Both the position numbers and the translations under genes were made by a program. A DNA stretch of 64,000 bases. Source: Asterochloris sp. CNOR1 (Eukaryota > Chlorophyta > Trebouxiophyceae > Trebouxiales > Trebouxiaceae). Below, one piece after another: positions 1 to 11,000 of this stretch. The notes under the pieces were generated by a model. The model was not told where the DNA came from and searched no databases. It saw only the letters and a list, made by a program, of their open reading frames with translations. How positions within the stretch are numbered: position 1 is the first letter of the stretch; every line of letters begins with the position of its first letter. The DNA lies in the NCBI GenBank assembly GCA_963969365.1, contig OZ017753.1:2480001-2544000 (forward strand), given 5' to 3'.

Positions 1-3000
1 GCTCTGTGCTGCTACAACTGTCTACTGCCACGCAACCAGAAGGAATATGCCACTCACTTGATAACCTGTGCAATCAACACATGCATACTGCAGGCTCCTG
101 ACAGGGGCACTTCTGTGCAGTGGGCTGCCGATTATCTCCGAGCTCCTTGAAGAAGCGCAAAGACAACAAAACCCTGTTTAGAGGAGCAGACTCACTTGGA
201 GATCTGGTGGTCCTGAAGGTTGGTCCATAACTTAAACTGGTACTTCCACTGGTCCACGCTCACACTGTTGGTTACCAGGCACAGCACGCTCTTCTTGATG
301 CGGGCAGCTGCGCTGATGCCCACCAGGGATTTGCCTGCCCCACAGGGCAGCACGATGATGCCTGCAGCAGGGCAGTACCGCATCTAGGACTGTGCAAGCA
401 ATGCAATGCATGTCTGACAGCGCCAGACTATTGCCAGCCCCGCAGGGCGGCACGGCCATGCCTGCAACAGGGCAGTGCTGAGTTCAGCACTGTAGCCAGA
501 AACATGTCTGTCAGCATCCAGGGCCTGCCCAGCCACAGGACAGCTTCATGATGCCTGGGCAAGGCAAGTGCTACCTATGGTGGCGAAGCAAGCAGTGCCT
601 GATCTGCAGTTGTGCAGTGTTCCATGGCAGAGACTTGAGCCAGTACAGCTCAGTGATGTGCCTCTTCAAGCCGGACTCGCCAGAACATGACTGACTTTTG
701 CAAAAGAACAGCCAATGCTGATGGCAGCCCAAGGGCATTGCAGACACTGAGCAGACACTGAGCGCTGTTTGAGCTCTACTCACCAGATCGTGCTCGCCCA
801 TTGCCAAACATCTTGCTAAGGCTCTTGGTCTGGTAGGGGCGGTGTGTGACGGTGGGCTTCAGATCTATGGCCAAGTTGGGGTTGACCGTGTCATTCCTGC
901 AGGCAAATGCAATGGCGTCTGTCCCTGGGTTGCAGCTTGGTAAGCTGCAGCCAGACTGCTTGGAAGGAGCGGCACATCACAGGCTTAGTGGAGCAAGGTA
1001 TCCAGAGCACTATCTCAGCAAGCCTGCATGCCCTGTACCTCGAGCAGCACTGCACACAGCTGCAACAGCCAGGTACAGAATGCTGCTGGCAGGGACACAA
1101 GACAGCAGGGCGGGGCCGGCCGCAACTCCCTGGGACACATTCCTCTGATTGCCCTGCGCTTACCAGTCCTGAACCACCTATTGATCACCACTTCTGACTT
1201 GGTAGTGTCATATTCCTCCAGCTTGGCACAACAATTGCTGCAGCCTCTACTTCATTCCAAGTTGATGGCCGCCTCAAGATCATGCTGATTGCTGTAGGCA
1301 AGCAGGGCAAGCCCCTGCGTGCCTGTCATCTCCAGCACAGAACATGAACAAATTCACCAGGCACAATCTGCTGCCAGCTTGTCCAGCGCCTGCATCTCTC
1401 TTGATAGAGGCACAAACCCAGCAGCAGCTGGTAACACGAGTGCGGACCTGAAGTCATACTCTTCCAGCATGGGGTAGTTGAGGCCGCCAGGGAGGCAGCG
1501 CTGCTTGACGTGCTCCACCTGGGACGCATCAATCTCAAAGCTATGCAGCTGGCGCTCTTCCTCTGTGGCAGCCACGATGGCGCGGGCAGCCTCCATGCCC
1601 GGGTCGGGGCGCACTCCGCCGGCTGCTGTTGCCCTGCCTGCAGGGCATGGTGGCTGCCTGTCAGGCTCAGCTGTGACTGATGTTACTGGTAAGAGTTTGT
1701 GTGCACGCTGCCTGCCGCAGCCCCGCCTGTAGGTGGGCTTGTTGGGCCTGTCAGGCTAGGGCACAGGCAACAGCGCTGGGAGCCCTCATGCCAGGGTTCG
1801 GCCACACGCCGTCTGCCCCTGCTGCCGTGAGAGCCTAGGTGCACGTCATGTGCATGAAGAGCAGCAGGAGCCTGGGTCTGGGTGCAACCTGCCAGCTATT
1901 TTTGGAAGTGTCCACAACCCGACTGCAGGCACTTCTCAGGCTGAAGAGCAGATGTGGGGGCCCGGCTGCACAGGCTACAGGAGGGTGCGTGCAGCAGCAG
2001 GATGAGCTGAGCCCTGCAAGATGAGACTTATTGAGTCCGGCTGGAGCCGGGAAACGCTGTGCATTGCCACTTCAGCATCCATGACATCACATGAATAGCT
2101 TGACAATCTGAACTATTGACCTGGTGGAGGGCTGCCTTGCATCTTCATCACGTGTTCCATTGCAGCCTCTATGTCAATCTCCCCCTCAGCAGCCGCAAGA
2201 AGCAGCCACCTCACAGACTTCCTATGCTCACACAGTATAGCCAAGTTTATCTGGCTATGCCTCCCTACCTGGCGGGGGAATGCCCTGCATCTCCATCTCA
2301 GCCTCCAGGGCAGCCTCCTCGTCAGCTGCCATCCCCTCATCGTCCATCAGGGCTGTGATCTCCTGGGCAGCCTGCTCCTTCAGCGCCTGGCTGACTGCAA
2401 ACTCGGCGTCCATGTCTGCATGCTGGATGCGCGCCCTGTTGATGACGTCGTCCTGCAGCACAGCCAGCTTGGATTTGGTGTGCCTTGCTGTGCATTGACA
2501 GCACCCCAGCGTCTATGCGAGTGAATGCTGCTTGCCCTGTTGATGACACTGTCTGTCTAAAAAGCAGCTTGAAGATCTGGTATGCCTTGCCTTGCATAGA
2601 CAGCAAGCTTGGCGGTCAGGTCTGAGCGCTGAATCTACTTCCATTGATGTGGACCGTGCTGCTCGGTCAGCAAGCATGACAACCCTTTCCTACTGCAAGT
2701 TGCAGACCCTGCTGTGCATCACACACAGTGCATAGTGAAGGGGTCTCCTGTTGGTGACAACAGGACAATGTGCGGTGTGCAGCACCTGCATGTCCTGTGT
2801 GCAGGGCAGTGTTGGTGACATAGGCCACTCATCTCACCCTGAGGAGCTGCGGCAGCACGGTGTGTTGGTCAAGCACCTCTGCTTGCTGTCGACACCATGC
2901 ACAGCCAAAATCAGTGAACACATGCTCAGTCTCACCCTGAGGAGCTCCCTCAGCACCTCAGGGTACCTGCTCTCAACGAAGAAGCTGTTGCGTTGCAGCA

Positions 3001-5741
3001 CCAGCTTGACCTTGCCATAGTTACTGGTACTTTTGCGGATGAAGTCCTTGATGTCCTTGGACAGCTGCACCTGCGTACACAAAGATGGCAGATCATGAGC
3101 AGGTGGCAGCAGAGGGTTGGATCACTGCACAAACAGGGCACGATGTGTACGACATATGGACTGCCAGGCTGGAAACCCACAGGTGGGGTCTACTATCACA
3201 CCCAGTAGGCCATTGCCACAAAGCTTTGCTTACATACTGAGCATCAGAGGCCTGCGATAACACTCCCTCAAGACAACTCAAACGGCACTGACTTGCACAA
3301 CTGCGGCAAGCAGAGTGCCTGCCTGCTTAGCCAGGACAGCTTTCCACACAGTGCGCTGCAGCGGGTCCAGCTGTGCTTTTGAGGCCGAAGGCACAGCTGC
3401 TGCAACAAAGCTTTAACAGTGAGCCTCACAGTTGAGCTGCAAAGTCAAAGCTTGCGGCAGAACAGGGCTTGGGCAGCAGCCTGGGCAGCTATCTCAAGGG
3501 TCTCCAGCACTTGTGCTGAGGCAATCTGGATACAGCCAGCCTTCAAATCTACTGACCTTGGACAGCACGCTGAGGTACTGGATGATTTTGTCGGTAGTGA
3601 GGCCCACAGACACAGCAGCGTACAGGCTGTGCGGGGTCAGCACATACTGATGCACCGTCTCAGGTCGGCAGACGGGCTCTGCAATCGCAATCATGAAGTC
3701 CTCAGCGTTCTTGTAGGCCGGGGAGAAGGTCTCCAGGAAGATGCGCCCATCTGGGCAGACCCAGATCGGCCTGCAGCATTGGCATATGCTCACAATGTCA
3801 CATTCTAATGCCATCTAGATTGTCCGGCCCAAATGTACACGAGACATCACATTTCAGAGCCCCAAGTTGGCCTGCAGCAAGAAGTGCACGGCCTTTGTCA
3901 GCAGCTGCCGGCCAATGAACGCAGTTCTCTATGCAGACTCAGACGGCCTGCACCATGAGATTAGCCCTGAGCTTATCAGCAGTAGCAGCTGCCTGCCACA
4001 AGACGAGGTGGGCAGCATGAAGGCCTGCCTTGTCCAAGCTTCATCATACCAGCGGTACCTGCAGCAGTCCACCTAGGATCTTGACTGAAGCATCCCCTGC
4101 GCCTACCCTTCCTGCCTGCCAACATCACAGACAGCCGCACCAGGCACCCACCCGGAGCACCAGGCCAATCCCAGGTGTTCTCGTTGTCCCCCTCAGCTGC
4201 AGCTGGGCGACATTGTGCATCGGCCTGCCTGTTGTTGTGGGCCAGCCAGAAGTTGCAGGCTCAGCCCACCTGTTCTGGTGGTCCCCCTTGAGCTGCAGCT
4301 TGGCAAAGTCTGCCTCATGCTCGTCCTGCGCCCCCAGGCGGAAGTATTCATCAGCATCTTCCCCCTCTTCCTCAAGGTCATCTGCTCCCTTGCCCACAGC
4401 CTCAGCTCCAATGGGCAGCTGCTGCAGACACAAAGACATAGGGGTTGGGAGAGACAGGTCAAGTGGGCAGCTGCTGCACTGCAGAAACTGGACACAAGTC
4501 AGAGGGACTTGCCCCAGGTGTTGTAATAAGGAGCTACTCATGTTGGCTTCAAGCTCTGCTCCAATGGGCAGCTGCTGGTGCCCAGACAAACCCCTGCCCT
4601 GCCGATGTGGCTGTAGATGCAGCTGCTGAGCTAGAGTGGGGCCCAGTGGTGAGCCGTGCTGTGGGTTGCTGCTTAACTACAATGCTTGTGACACCACTGA
4701 CGTCAGGAGCAGCTGGAGGCAGCGCACGCGTCAGTGCCCCGACGTGACGACGCCAGTGCAGGCTGCATTGTAGACTCAAGGCATCAGCCTGGCTTCAGCT
4801 GGGTCGGGGCAGGACTCCAGGTATTTTGCAGCGCAACCCTGATATGACACTTGCATTTCTGCAGGCTTATGTCTACCAGGGAGTGTCAGCATCTTCCATG
4901 CTGGGAGTGCTTCAGCAACTGTGTGAACCCGCCACCAGGTTGGACAGTCCTGCTTCAAGGGCTGCCCTGCAGCAGCCACACATTTGCCAGTTCTTCACTC
5001 CCTGGTGGTGTTCAAGATACAGGATCAGCCTATTCTGTGCTGAGAGCACTTCAACAATCGTCATGAACCCACCCCCAGCTTCAGGTCTGCCTCCATGGCG
5101 GCCCTGCTCCGCTTGCGCTCCCGCAGGCTCTTGCGCGCCTGGGCAGGCTCCGCCGCAGCCTTCTTGCCCTTGCCCTTCCCTTTGGCCCTGGCGGGCAGGC
5201 CCTCTGCAGGCACTGTACAGTCTGACAGGTGCCCTGTCTGTGGAGCCTTGCTGGTGCTGGTGCCAGTCAGGCAGCTTTCAGCAAAAGCAGTTGCAATTTT
5301 GACAGAAGCTGCACAGGGGGCGCTGGTGCACTACAAATTTTTGGAACAGGCTGACTGCCTCTCCGCTGGGATATGGCAGCAATGTCGGGGAGCTGCCTGG
5401 GACGGCCTCCTGAGTGAGCTGCTGATCGTCAGAGACAACAGTGCCGCCCACTGGGCACAGCTGACCTCCTGTGCGGGGAGCAACTTTCTGGTCGCTGCCT
5501 GGCTGGAAGTCGTCATCGTCATTGTCTGATATCACAACCTCTTCCGCTGTGCTTGCACCGCCAGGCGCAGCTGCAGCAATGATTGATGCAGGCACACCCT
5601 CGAGCTGTGCTTGAGGCAGGCGCACCTGCAGCACTAGAGGCTCAACAGTGGCCAAACACAGCACAGAGGTAGTTGCACCTGATGTGTCCTACCAGGGGCT
5701 GATTGCTACCCTGGTGTTCTCACCTTGAGCTTTGGAGCCAT
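1..5741 (-). CDS. XPB: XPB/ERCC3 DNA helicase of TFIIH (partial, C-terminus beyond left edge)
   Basis: ATP-dependent 3'-5' DNA translocase of TFIIH, needed for promoter opening and nucleotide excision repair. Start ATG at 5741 gives MAPKLK then a GTGAGA donor; the next exon begins VRLPQAQ and is acidic (SDNDDDDF), followed by a lysine-rich stretch near 5.1-5.2 kb. Clear exons on the minus strand: 4421-4270 (DEYFRLGAQ, ending DHQN), 3770-3557 ([29 protein letters not shown]), 3070-2936 ([20 protein letters not shown]), 2452-2269 (DDVINRARI then acidic), one ending at 1448 ([10 protein letters not shown]), 896-784 ([20 protein letters not shown]) and 361-196 with the Walker A P-loop [11 protein letters not shown] and QWKYQFKLW. 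Exon phases join correctly across the last three. The acidic insert after DDVINRARI differs from the animal and plant sequences I recall. The DEVH box and C-terminal helicase domain lie off the left edge. Several introns contain decayed copies of adjacent exon ends. Family assignment is firm; small exons between 4.5 and 5.1 kb are unsettled. Confidence 0.95.
319..580. repeat. Three tandem copies spanning the XPB P-loop exon acceptor
   Basis: The real exon start and acceptor (319-376) are followed on the plus strand by a copy at 419-479 and a weaker one at about 516-576, a period near 100 bp. Read on the minus strand, the second copy gives [11 protein letters not shown], so the P-loop lysine is replaced by asparagine. 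These copies sit in the intron upstream of the exon. Confidence 0.8.
1577..1828. repeat. Decayed copy of XPB exon segment
   Basis: Plus-strand sequence at 1577-1628 (exon encoding the stretch before EEERQLH) recurs imperfectly at 1774-1828 in the upstream intron, about 197 bp away. The shared core includes gcagcctccatgcc versus gagccctcatgcc and the following tcgg..cgc block. Confidence 0.55.
2119..2608. repeat. Copies of both ends of the [12 protein letters not shown] exon
   Basis: The exon 2452-2269 is flanked on both sides by decayed copies of its own ends. The 3' end with donor (plus strand from 2267) recurs from 2119, 148 bp away. The 5' end with acceptor and upstream intron (2429-2503) recurs at 2531-2608, about 101 bp away, sharing gccctgttgatgac and gtatgccttgc-like blocks. 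Confidence 0.7.
2829..2962. repeat. Copy of XPB exon 3' end with donor
   Basis: The donor-spanning string ctcaccctgaggagct occurs at 2931 (real exon end, donor at 2935) and again at 2833, 98 bp downstream in the gene's direction. Confidence 0.7.
4172..4315. repeat. Copy of XPB exon 3' end with donor (DHQN exon)
   Basis: The donor and end of the exon 4421-4270 (plus strand from 4267, cacctgttctggtgg) recur at about 4172 as caggtgttctcgttg followed by a matching ccccctcagctgcagct block, about 96 bp away within the downstream intron. Confidence 0.65.
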
Positions 5742-6232
5742 GCCAGCAGCTCCCACAGGTTTTGTCTTTGGGGGCAGAGGCCCCCAAGCACGGTGCAGGC
5801 TGGGGCAGCTTCAATCACATGTCAAAGCAGCTTGTCCGCCGGCTCTACTGTACGGGCAGACCAGCACTGTTGCAGTTTGAGGTCTGCAACCTGCGGCCGC
5901 AGCTAGCCATGGCCTCAGCAGCGGGGCCTCGCTGGCAGTAGCGTTCAAACCTCCGTTCAGCCAGGTAACTTTTGCTGCCGCTGCCATTGATCATGCTCAT
6001 GAGGGGCCTGACTCGATCTCACCTGTGTAGGCTGAACACAGAGGTCAGCAATTGTCCACGTCTCCGCCTAAGTTTCTCACCCACATCATCTCCGTTGCTT
6101 CATCGAGCCAGATCCTTTTCGTACAGCTTCCAAACATCAGCAACTGCAGTGGCTGAAGAGCTCATGGCAAGTCTGCATGACTTTTGGGCGTCATTGTGGT
6201 GCATCAGATGATAGCACTGACACCCTCTGTGC
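5742..6232. other. Intergenic region between divergent XPB and NTF2-like genes
   Basis: Spacer of 491 bp between the two predicted start codons. It should hold both promoters and 5' UTRs. I see no convincing exon; short open frames here lack family features. No TATA-like element stands out. Confidence 0.5.
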
Positions 6233-7828
6233 ATGTTGCAGGCAGGACACCACAGCACAGGCAAGCCGGGGGAGGTTGCCCCAGCCACATTGCCGGACAC
6301 CCCTCAGGTGAGTTGCAGGCTCTGCCTGACGAGTTCTCATGCAATCTGGGCCGTAAAGCCCATTGCCTTTGATGTTGCAGAACTTCCCCATCTCAGAGTC
6401 AAAGCTGATTGACATAGCCAAGAAGCTGTATGCGGAAGATACTGGCACCAAGAATCCCGATGCTCTGGCACCAGCCTTCAGATTTGAGTTCCCAATCGTC
6501 TCACTTGGCAAGAAGGTGAGTCTTGGCAGCAGCACCACAGAAGTTGGCTTGCTGTCACATCAGACGCAAGAATGCCCAGTCAACGACATGTAATGCTGGC
6601 CTGCAGGAGTATTTGAAAGCAGTGGGCACCTTCAACCTTGATGAGGCCTTTCCCAATATGGTGGGCCCAACATCGAGATTTTTAAAAGTGAAAGACCAGT
6701 CTTCAGAGCCAGTTGAGCTGTTCTCAAGGGTTGCGTTGAAACATTCTTTTGCCTTTGTGCATGCAGGCAAGCCACCCCTACCACTGGAGGGTGGACCCGT
6801 ATGAGCCCAACAGGTGGTCTGAGAAGCATCTGCACGATAGCCATTGCTGCTGTGTTGTGGCTGTTACACCGGCAATGGTCATGCTGCACCATTGCAAAGC
6901 ACCGTGGTGGCTCAAGATCAATCCAATATACCAGAGGCATGCTGCCTGCCAGCTCTGCCAGCAAGGCGCTAGCAGCACAGGGCAATGCTGTGGGGAAGGC
7001 GCAGCTGACTTGCCTGCGTTCCGCAGGGTGTGGTTCACGATCCGGAACACTGCAACTCACAGTGGGCCCCTGAAATTCTTTAGCAAAACCTTCAAGCCTA
7101 CAGGAAAGCAGGTTCTCGGCGCGCCAGGCAAGCAGGAGCCTGTTTATCTGGACACTGTGCACCGCCAAGCTGCGAAGCAGTTGACTGTCCATGTTGCACT
7201 CTCCTGCAGAGTGCTTGAGCTACACATTTGACGTTGAGGGCCGGTGCACCAGTTTCACGGGAGGCTACATCATGGACAGGAGGTGAGCTTGGAAGCCCTT
7301 CTGACTCTGGCAGGATGTTACCTGTGACGAAGACTGCATCAGCCTTGCAGGAATGGAGCTAAACAGTGCTGCATTACGCCCACAGCAAGGGCCTGCTGTG
7401 TTGTTTGCATGCTTGGTGCCTACTCCTTGCTTTTTATGCATTGTGGTGGCTGAGGGACTGCTTGTAAATGTCTGCAGTCATTGTTTTGTACAGCAAGATC
7501 TCCACTTAGTTGCAACAACTGTGTGCCGCTCCAGGGTGGGCAACACCAAGAAGATGGGTGCAATGTTTGGGATCCTTGCTGCCATTGGAGGCCCCATCCC
7601 AGAGCCCGAGACCATCCCATACGCCCTCTTCATCATCAGCAACAGGCTCTCGGCCTTATTCAAGGGTGAGGAGCCATGCTGTGTGTGTCTGCCTAATTCA
7701 GTCCCGATGTTACAGAAGCACAGCCAATGCTGTTTGGCCATCGCACACTGATCCTTCTCACCTCCTATGCAGCTGTTGTGAGAACTCTGACCCTTGGCGT
7801 TGTATTTGGCAAGCCCAAACAGCAATGA
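6233..7828 (+). CDS. NTF2/SnoaL-like fold protein, 223 aa
   Basis: Eight exons close in frame: 6233-6307, 6381-6515, 6607-6660, 6767-6813, 7027-7127, 7210-7282, 7535-7665, 7773-7828 (stop TGA 7826). Start ATG at 6233 reads MLQAGHHSTGKPGEV. Motifs resembling SnoaL/NTF2-like proteins of plants and algae: FRFEFPIVSLGKKEYL, HWRVDPYEPNRVWFTIR, SYTFDVEGRCTSFTGGYIMD and VGNTKKMGAMFGIL. This fold often forms a small cone with a ligand pocket, but no catalytic residues can be assigned, so substrate and role are unknown. The intron after 7127 appears to be GC-AG (CCAG|GCAAGC): joining there gives GAPECLSYTF in frame, while a GT donor does not. No clear transit peptide is visible. The gene lies 232 bp upstream of CTF4 on the same strand. 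The fold call is moderate; the exon model is good. Confidence 0.65.
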
Positions 7829-8060
7829 TGCAAACATTCAGTGATCACTCTCAGTCTCAGCTCTCTGCCACCCCCTTCCACCTCAGGCTAACCTTCTCAA
7901 TCTGATGCCATAGCTGCTTCTGATCTCAAGCTTCTCCTGCTGTTGATTTCAAGCTTTTCCTTCTGTACTCACAGATTGACATACTGCTAAATGGCACTGC
8001 ACTTCTTGCCGATCAACATGTTGTGGTTCTAGAGCCGTTTCCTGCTAAATCTTGGCCGGT

Positions 8061-11000
8061 ATGAGCATGGGCTGCATTAGCTTCACCAGGGAGCAGGGGG
8101 ACCCCTGGCATCTGTTGATCTGCTCAGGCTCTCAAGTTCACGTGAGGACGCTGGAAGCCCCTGATCAGGTGCATCACACAGTGCTGGATGCATCAACGTT
8201 GCTCTATGTGGCAGTGGCAGAGCCTGCTGGCCGCATAGTTTACACTGCAGTTGGCGCTGTAGCAAAGGTGAGCACTGAATGACTTAATGGGATCTGTGCT
8301 GCTGTGTTAGCTCTATGCTTGCCAGCTTCTGAACCTTGTGGGACCCTTACCATTTGTGCAGTACTGCAGAGATACATGCTGGCATCTGGCGAGGTGGAAT
8401 GCCATCATTTGACGAACCTGGGCAGTCAGGTGCCCATCCGGGGTCTGACATTCAGCCCTGGCGGGTCAAGCATTGCCATTTCAGGAGATGACAGCTGCAT
8501 CAAGCTGCTGGCTGTTGATACCAAGAAGGTGACGGTCCTGATGAGGCCAGCTGCTGCCCAAACTTAGTGCACTGCAGTCCAGCTACACAGTACATCAGCC
8601 TGCCAGCATTGCAATTAATGCCATGGCAGAGCTGGTTGTAGCGAGCCCTCCGTTGTCTTCAGGGTCACTGTTCAGCCACGAGCAGCCAGCCTAAGCATAA
8701 GGCCACCCTTCAGAGGAGGCCCAACAGGCCAGCTGTGACTGCTGGCTGGCAGCCCCGGTCAGCTGCGGTTTGCTGCTGCAATCCTTGCAAGACCTGTACA
8801 CAGAGGGGTGGCCATCAGATAGTTGAAGAGGCATGGCATGCTCCTGCTGCACTTCTTTTCAGGGCTGCAGGTGTTGGAGTCACTGCGGAGCCCTTCATGC
8901 TGAACCTGCATGTCTGAAGAGGCACTGAACTGTGCCTTTGCAGGCGTTCAAGGGCCTGCAGACAGAGCCCTTTGTGCGGTCGGTGGCATGGGACCCAGAG
9001 GGGCAGTTCCTCGTGGCAGTGACGGCCTCTGGGCTGCTGCAAATTTGGGACCTGAACAATGGCTTCAAGATGGTGTTCACCAAGAAGCAGGCAGCCCCAA
9101 AGGTAGGTAGTTTTCTTGTTCCGATGATGGATGCATTGCACAAAAGCAAAGGGTGCTCTTCTGGTCCTGTTCCTGGTGGGCGCCAGGGGGAGACTGTTGT
9201 GATGTCCTGACCATCTGGGCAAGGCATGCTGAGCAGGTGCAAACCCTGGCGGGCCATATGCAGGTGGGACTCTCACAGGCATTGCGAGCCATGTGCAGAT
9301 GCCTGGGCTGCTTTTGTGGCACAGCCGAGCCTGTGCTTGTTGGCACAACAGCTGCGCCTCTGTGCATGTGCAGCATGCTGTGCCCACCTGGCAGGCCATG
9401 TGATGAACCGTGAGCTGCCTTGCAGCACAGCACAAGCAGGCAATGCTGACCCGACTAGCCCCTCATGCAGATGCCTGTCCTGTGTCCAGGTAGACCCTGA
9501 TGCTCTTGTCTGAGCCGCACCGCAGACAGAGGGAGACATGCCTACCTGAGCTGGCATGTGCTCTTGTTTAGGGATCCTACAGCAAGGCATGCTGACGGGC
9601 GCCAGATGGCTGTCCCTGCTAGGCACCAGACACAGACCAGTGAGCTGCCTTACAGACGCACCAAGCCAGATCTGTTTCCTGCCTCCGCTGCAGATCGACT
9701 ACACAGGCCCCAGCAGGAATGGCGCTGCCTGGCATCCTGATGGTGGCACCCTGCTGGCCCTGCCTGGCAAGCACAAGAATGTGGTGCTGTATGAGCGCCT
9801 GTCGTGGAAGGTGGCCTGCAGCCTGGACGATGAGCACACTGAAGACATCAACACCCTGGCATTTTCTCCAAATGGTGAGCTGTGGCTGGCTCTGTTGTAG
9901 CTGCGGTTGGGAGATGACACCATTGCGTCCTCAAGGTGAAGTCTCCCAGTCTGAGTCCCCCCATTGGTCTGTGTACCTAGCCGGATTGAATGGCAATGTC
10001 GTTATGGACAAAGGACTGCACTTGGTCTTTGGCAGCAGCCAGCGAGGTGCCACTGAGATTTGGCGATGGGGTTTGCTGGCAGACAATCCTGTTTCACAGG
10101 AACAGCAACGAGGGAAAGGTCCACAGGCAGAACATTGCCTTGCTGCAGCTGGCCATGACAGGCAGGTGCTCTTTGTCTGACTGGCATCAGCGGCAGTAGG
10201 CACAAGGCACCCCGTGACATGTTATGCACAAACTTACAAAGCATATGCTGCAGGGCTCTACCTGGCCAGTGCCAGCCGTGACAGGCAAGTGCTGATCTGG
10301 GACCTGGGGGACAAAACGGTTGTGGCTCGCCACACAGCTGAGGACAATGTCTCAGACCTGGCCTGGCACCCAGAAGCCAACAGCCTGGCATATGTCACTG
10401 AGGATGGCAAGGTGGCTGTCTGGGCTGGGGCTGTGCCCCAGCAACTGGCAGATCCCTTTGGGGCAGTGGATGCTGCCATGCGCCTCATGAGCAAGAGCCC
10501 TGGCAGCAAGGAGGTTGCGGGCGACAACCTAGGTGCGGTGATAGGTTGCAAGGTTGGGTACAGGGCAAGTGGACGTTGCTATGCGCCTGCAGAGCAAAGG
10601 CTGTGGCAGCAGATCTCACAGTGTGAAACAGAGATGCATGCTCTGTGAGACGATGCACCGTTCTGCAACGTGGCTTCGTCTGAAGCTTGGGCTGCTCCTT
10701 GCAACTTAAATACCCAGTTTGGCCTTGACGACGTACAGGTGTACAGTGAACATGCAGCAATACAGGCATGTGTCCTTCAATGCTGTGCGCAACAGGCAGG
10801 CCAGTGGCACCAATTCAAGACATTGCAGCACTTCCGCACCTGAGGCAGCAACCTAGGGCTCCAAGTCAGCTCACAAAACCGTCCTGAAGACCCAGGTACC
10901 CAGTAATGTTGCCTGTGAGACGTACAGACATCTGATGCAGGTGGCAGCGGCCCGCAGGGTGATGACATGCACGGCTTCATTGACAACGACATGGAGGATG

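Noticed and set aside
319-580. CRISPR-like array because of regularly spaced repeats
   Set aside because: Eukaryotic context, imperfect direct copies of an exon junction, no conserved palindromic repeat and no cas genes.
8815-9435. 206-codon minus-strand open frame
   Set aside because: It lies opposite CTF4 WD40 exons and introns, is rich in His/Cys/Pro and has no family motif; a shadow of plus-strand coding sequence.
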